Of a DNA stretch of 7,057 bases, positions 6,319 through 7,057 are shown in pieces (the stretch's first letter is position 1; the number at the start of each line of letters is the position of its first letter). The translations under genes and the position numbers were made by a program. The notes beneath the pieces are model-generated. The model searched no databases and was not told where the DNA came from. It saw only the letters and a list, made by a program, of their open reading frames with translations. Source of the stretch: Clostridiaceae bacterium (GTDB lineage: Bacteria > Bacillota > Clostridia > Saccharofermentanales > UBA5734); the NCBI GenBank assembly GCA_012522285.1, contig JAAYKS010000312.1:1-7057 (forward strand). Reading direction: 5' to 3'.

Positions 6319-6332
6319 GCCGGGCAACCGGC
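6319..6332 (+). other. GNRA-tetraloop hairpin in the ribU 3' untranslated region
   Basis: GCCGG (6319-6323), loop GCAA, then CCGGC (6328-6332) give a perfect 5-bp GC stem with a GNRA tetraloop, 7 bases after the ribU stop codon. It has no T-tract and precedes the main terminator. It may protect the mRNA 3' end or be incidental. Confidence 0.35.
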
Positions 6333-6345
6333 GCGCAAGCAGAAC

Positions 6346-6383
6346 AAAAAAATCCGGTGGTCTTTCGCGAGACCGCCGGTTTT

Positions 6384-6385
<2 letters not shown>
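6346..6385. terminator. Bidirectional Rho-independent terminator between convergent ribU and GNAT genes
   Basis: CCGGTGGTCT (6354-6363) pairs with AGACCGCCGG (6370-6379) around a 6-base loop. That is 10 bp with one G-T wobble. Seven A residues (6346-6352) lie on the left and six T residues (6380-6385) on the right. The structure therefore gives a T-tract on both strands and would end both the rightward tkt-ribU transcript and the leftward argF-GNAT transcript. The GNAT stop codon TAA (6386-6384) lies in the flanking tract. Confidence 0.9.

Positions 6386-7057
<672 letters not shown>

Overview
The window reads as chromosomal housekeeping DNA from a GC-rich bacterium (about 60% G+C by eye, not counted). 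I infer a Bacillota (Firmicutes), probably a clostridial-type anaerobe. The reasons are the RibU-type S component of an ECF vitamin transporter, a transketolase split into two subunit genes, a fused NnrE-NnrD next to alr, and strong GGAGG-type ribosome binding sites. No rRNA, tRNA, CRISPR array, insertion sequence, phage gene or defence gene was seen.

Layout. (1) 1-360, minus strand: 5' part of a TtcA-like PP-loop tRNA thiolation enzyme, running off the left edge. (2) 361-487: divergent promoter region. The leftward promoter is placed so that the ttcA-like mRNA would start at or very near its ATG, i.e. leaderless. (3) 488-3814, plus strand: an orphan type I phosphoribosyltransferase, then nnr (NAD(P)HX epimerase/dehydratase) and alr (alanine racemase). 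nnr and alr overlap by 13 bp. (4) 3815-3907: a short leader with an extended -10 promoter and competing small hairpins near the ribosome binding site. (5) 3908-6311, plus strand: a tight three-gene unit of transketolase N-subunit, transketolase C-subunit and ribU. (6) 6319-6385: a GNRA-loop hairpin, then a bidirectional Rho-independent terminator. (7) 6384-7057, minus strand: the 3' end of an ornithine carbamoyltransferase gene overlapping a GNAT acetyltransferase gene by 4 bp (ATGA).

Together the genes cover nucleobase salvage, repair of damaged NAD(P)H, D-alanine supply for the cell wall, the non-oxidative pentose phosphate pathway, riboflavin uptake and arginine metabolism. I found no convincing undescribed system. 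The points most worth a second look are the possible leaderless divergent promoter, the co-transcription of ribU with split transketolase without an FMN riboswitch, the tkt leader structures, the PRTase of unknown substrate, and the argF-coupled GNAT enzyme.
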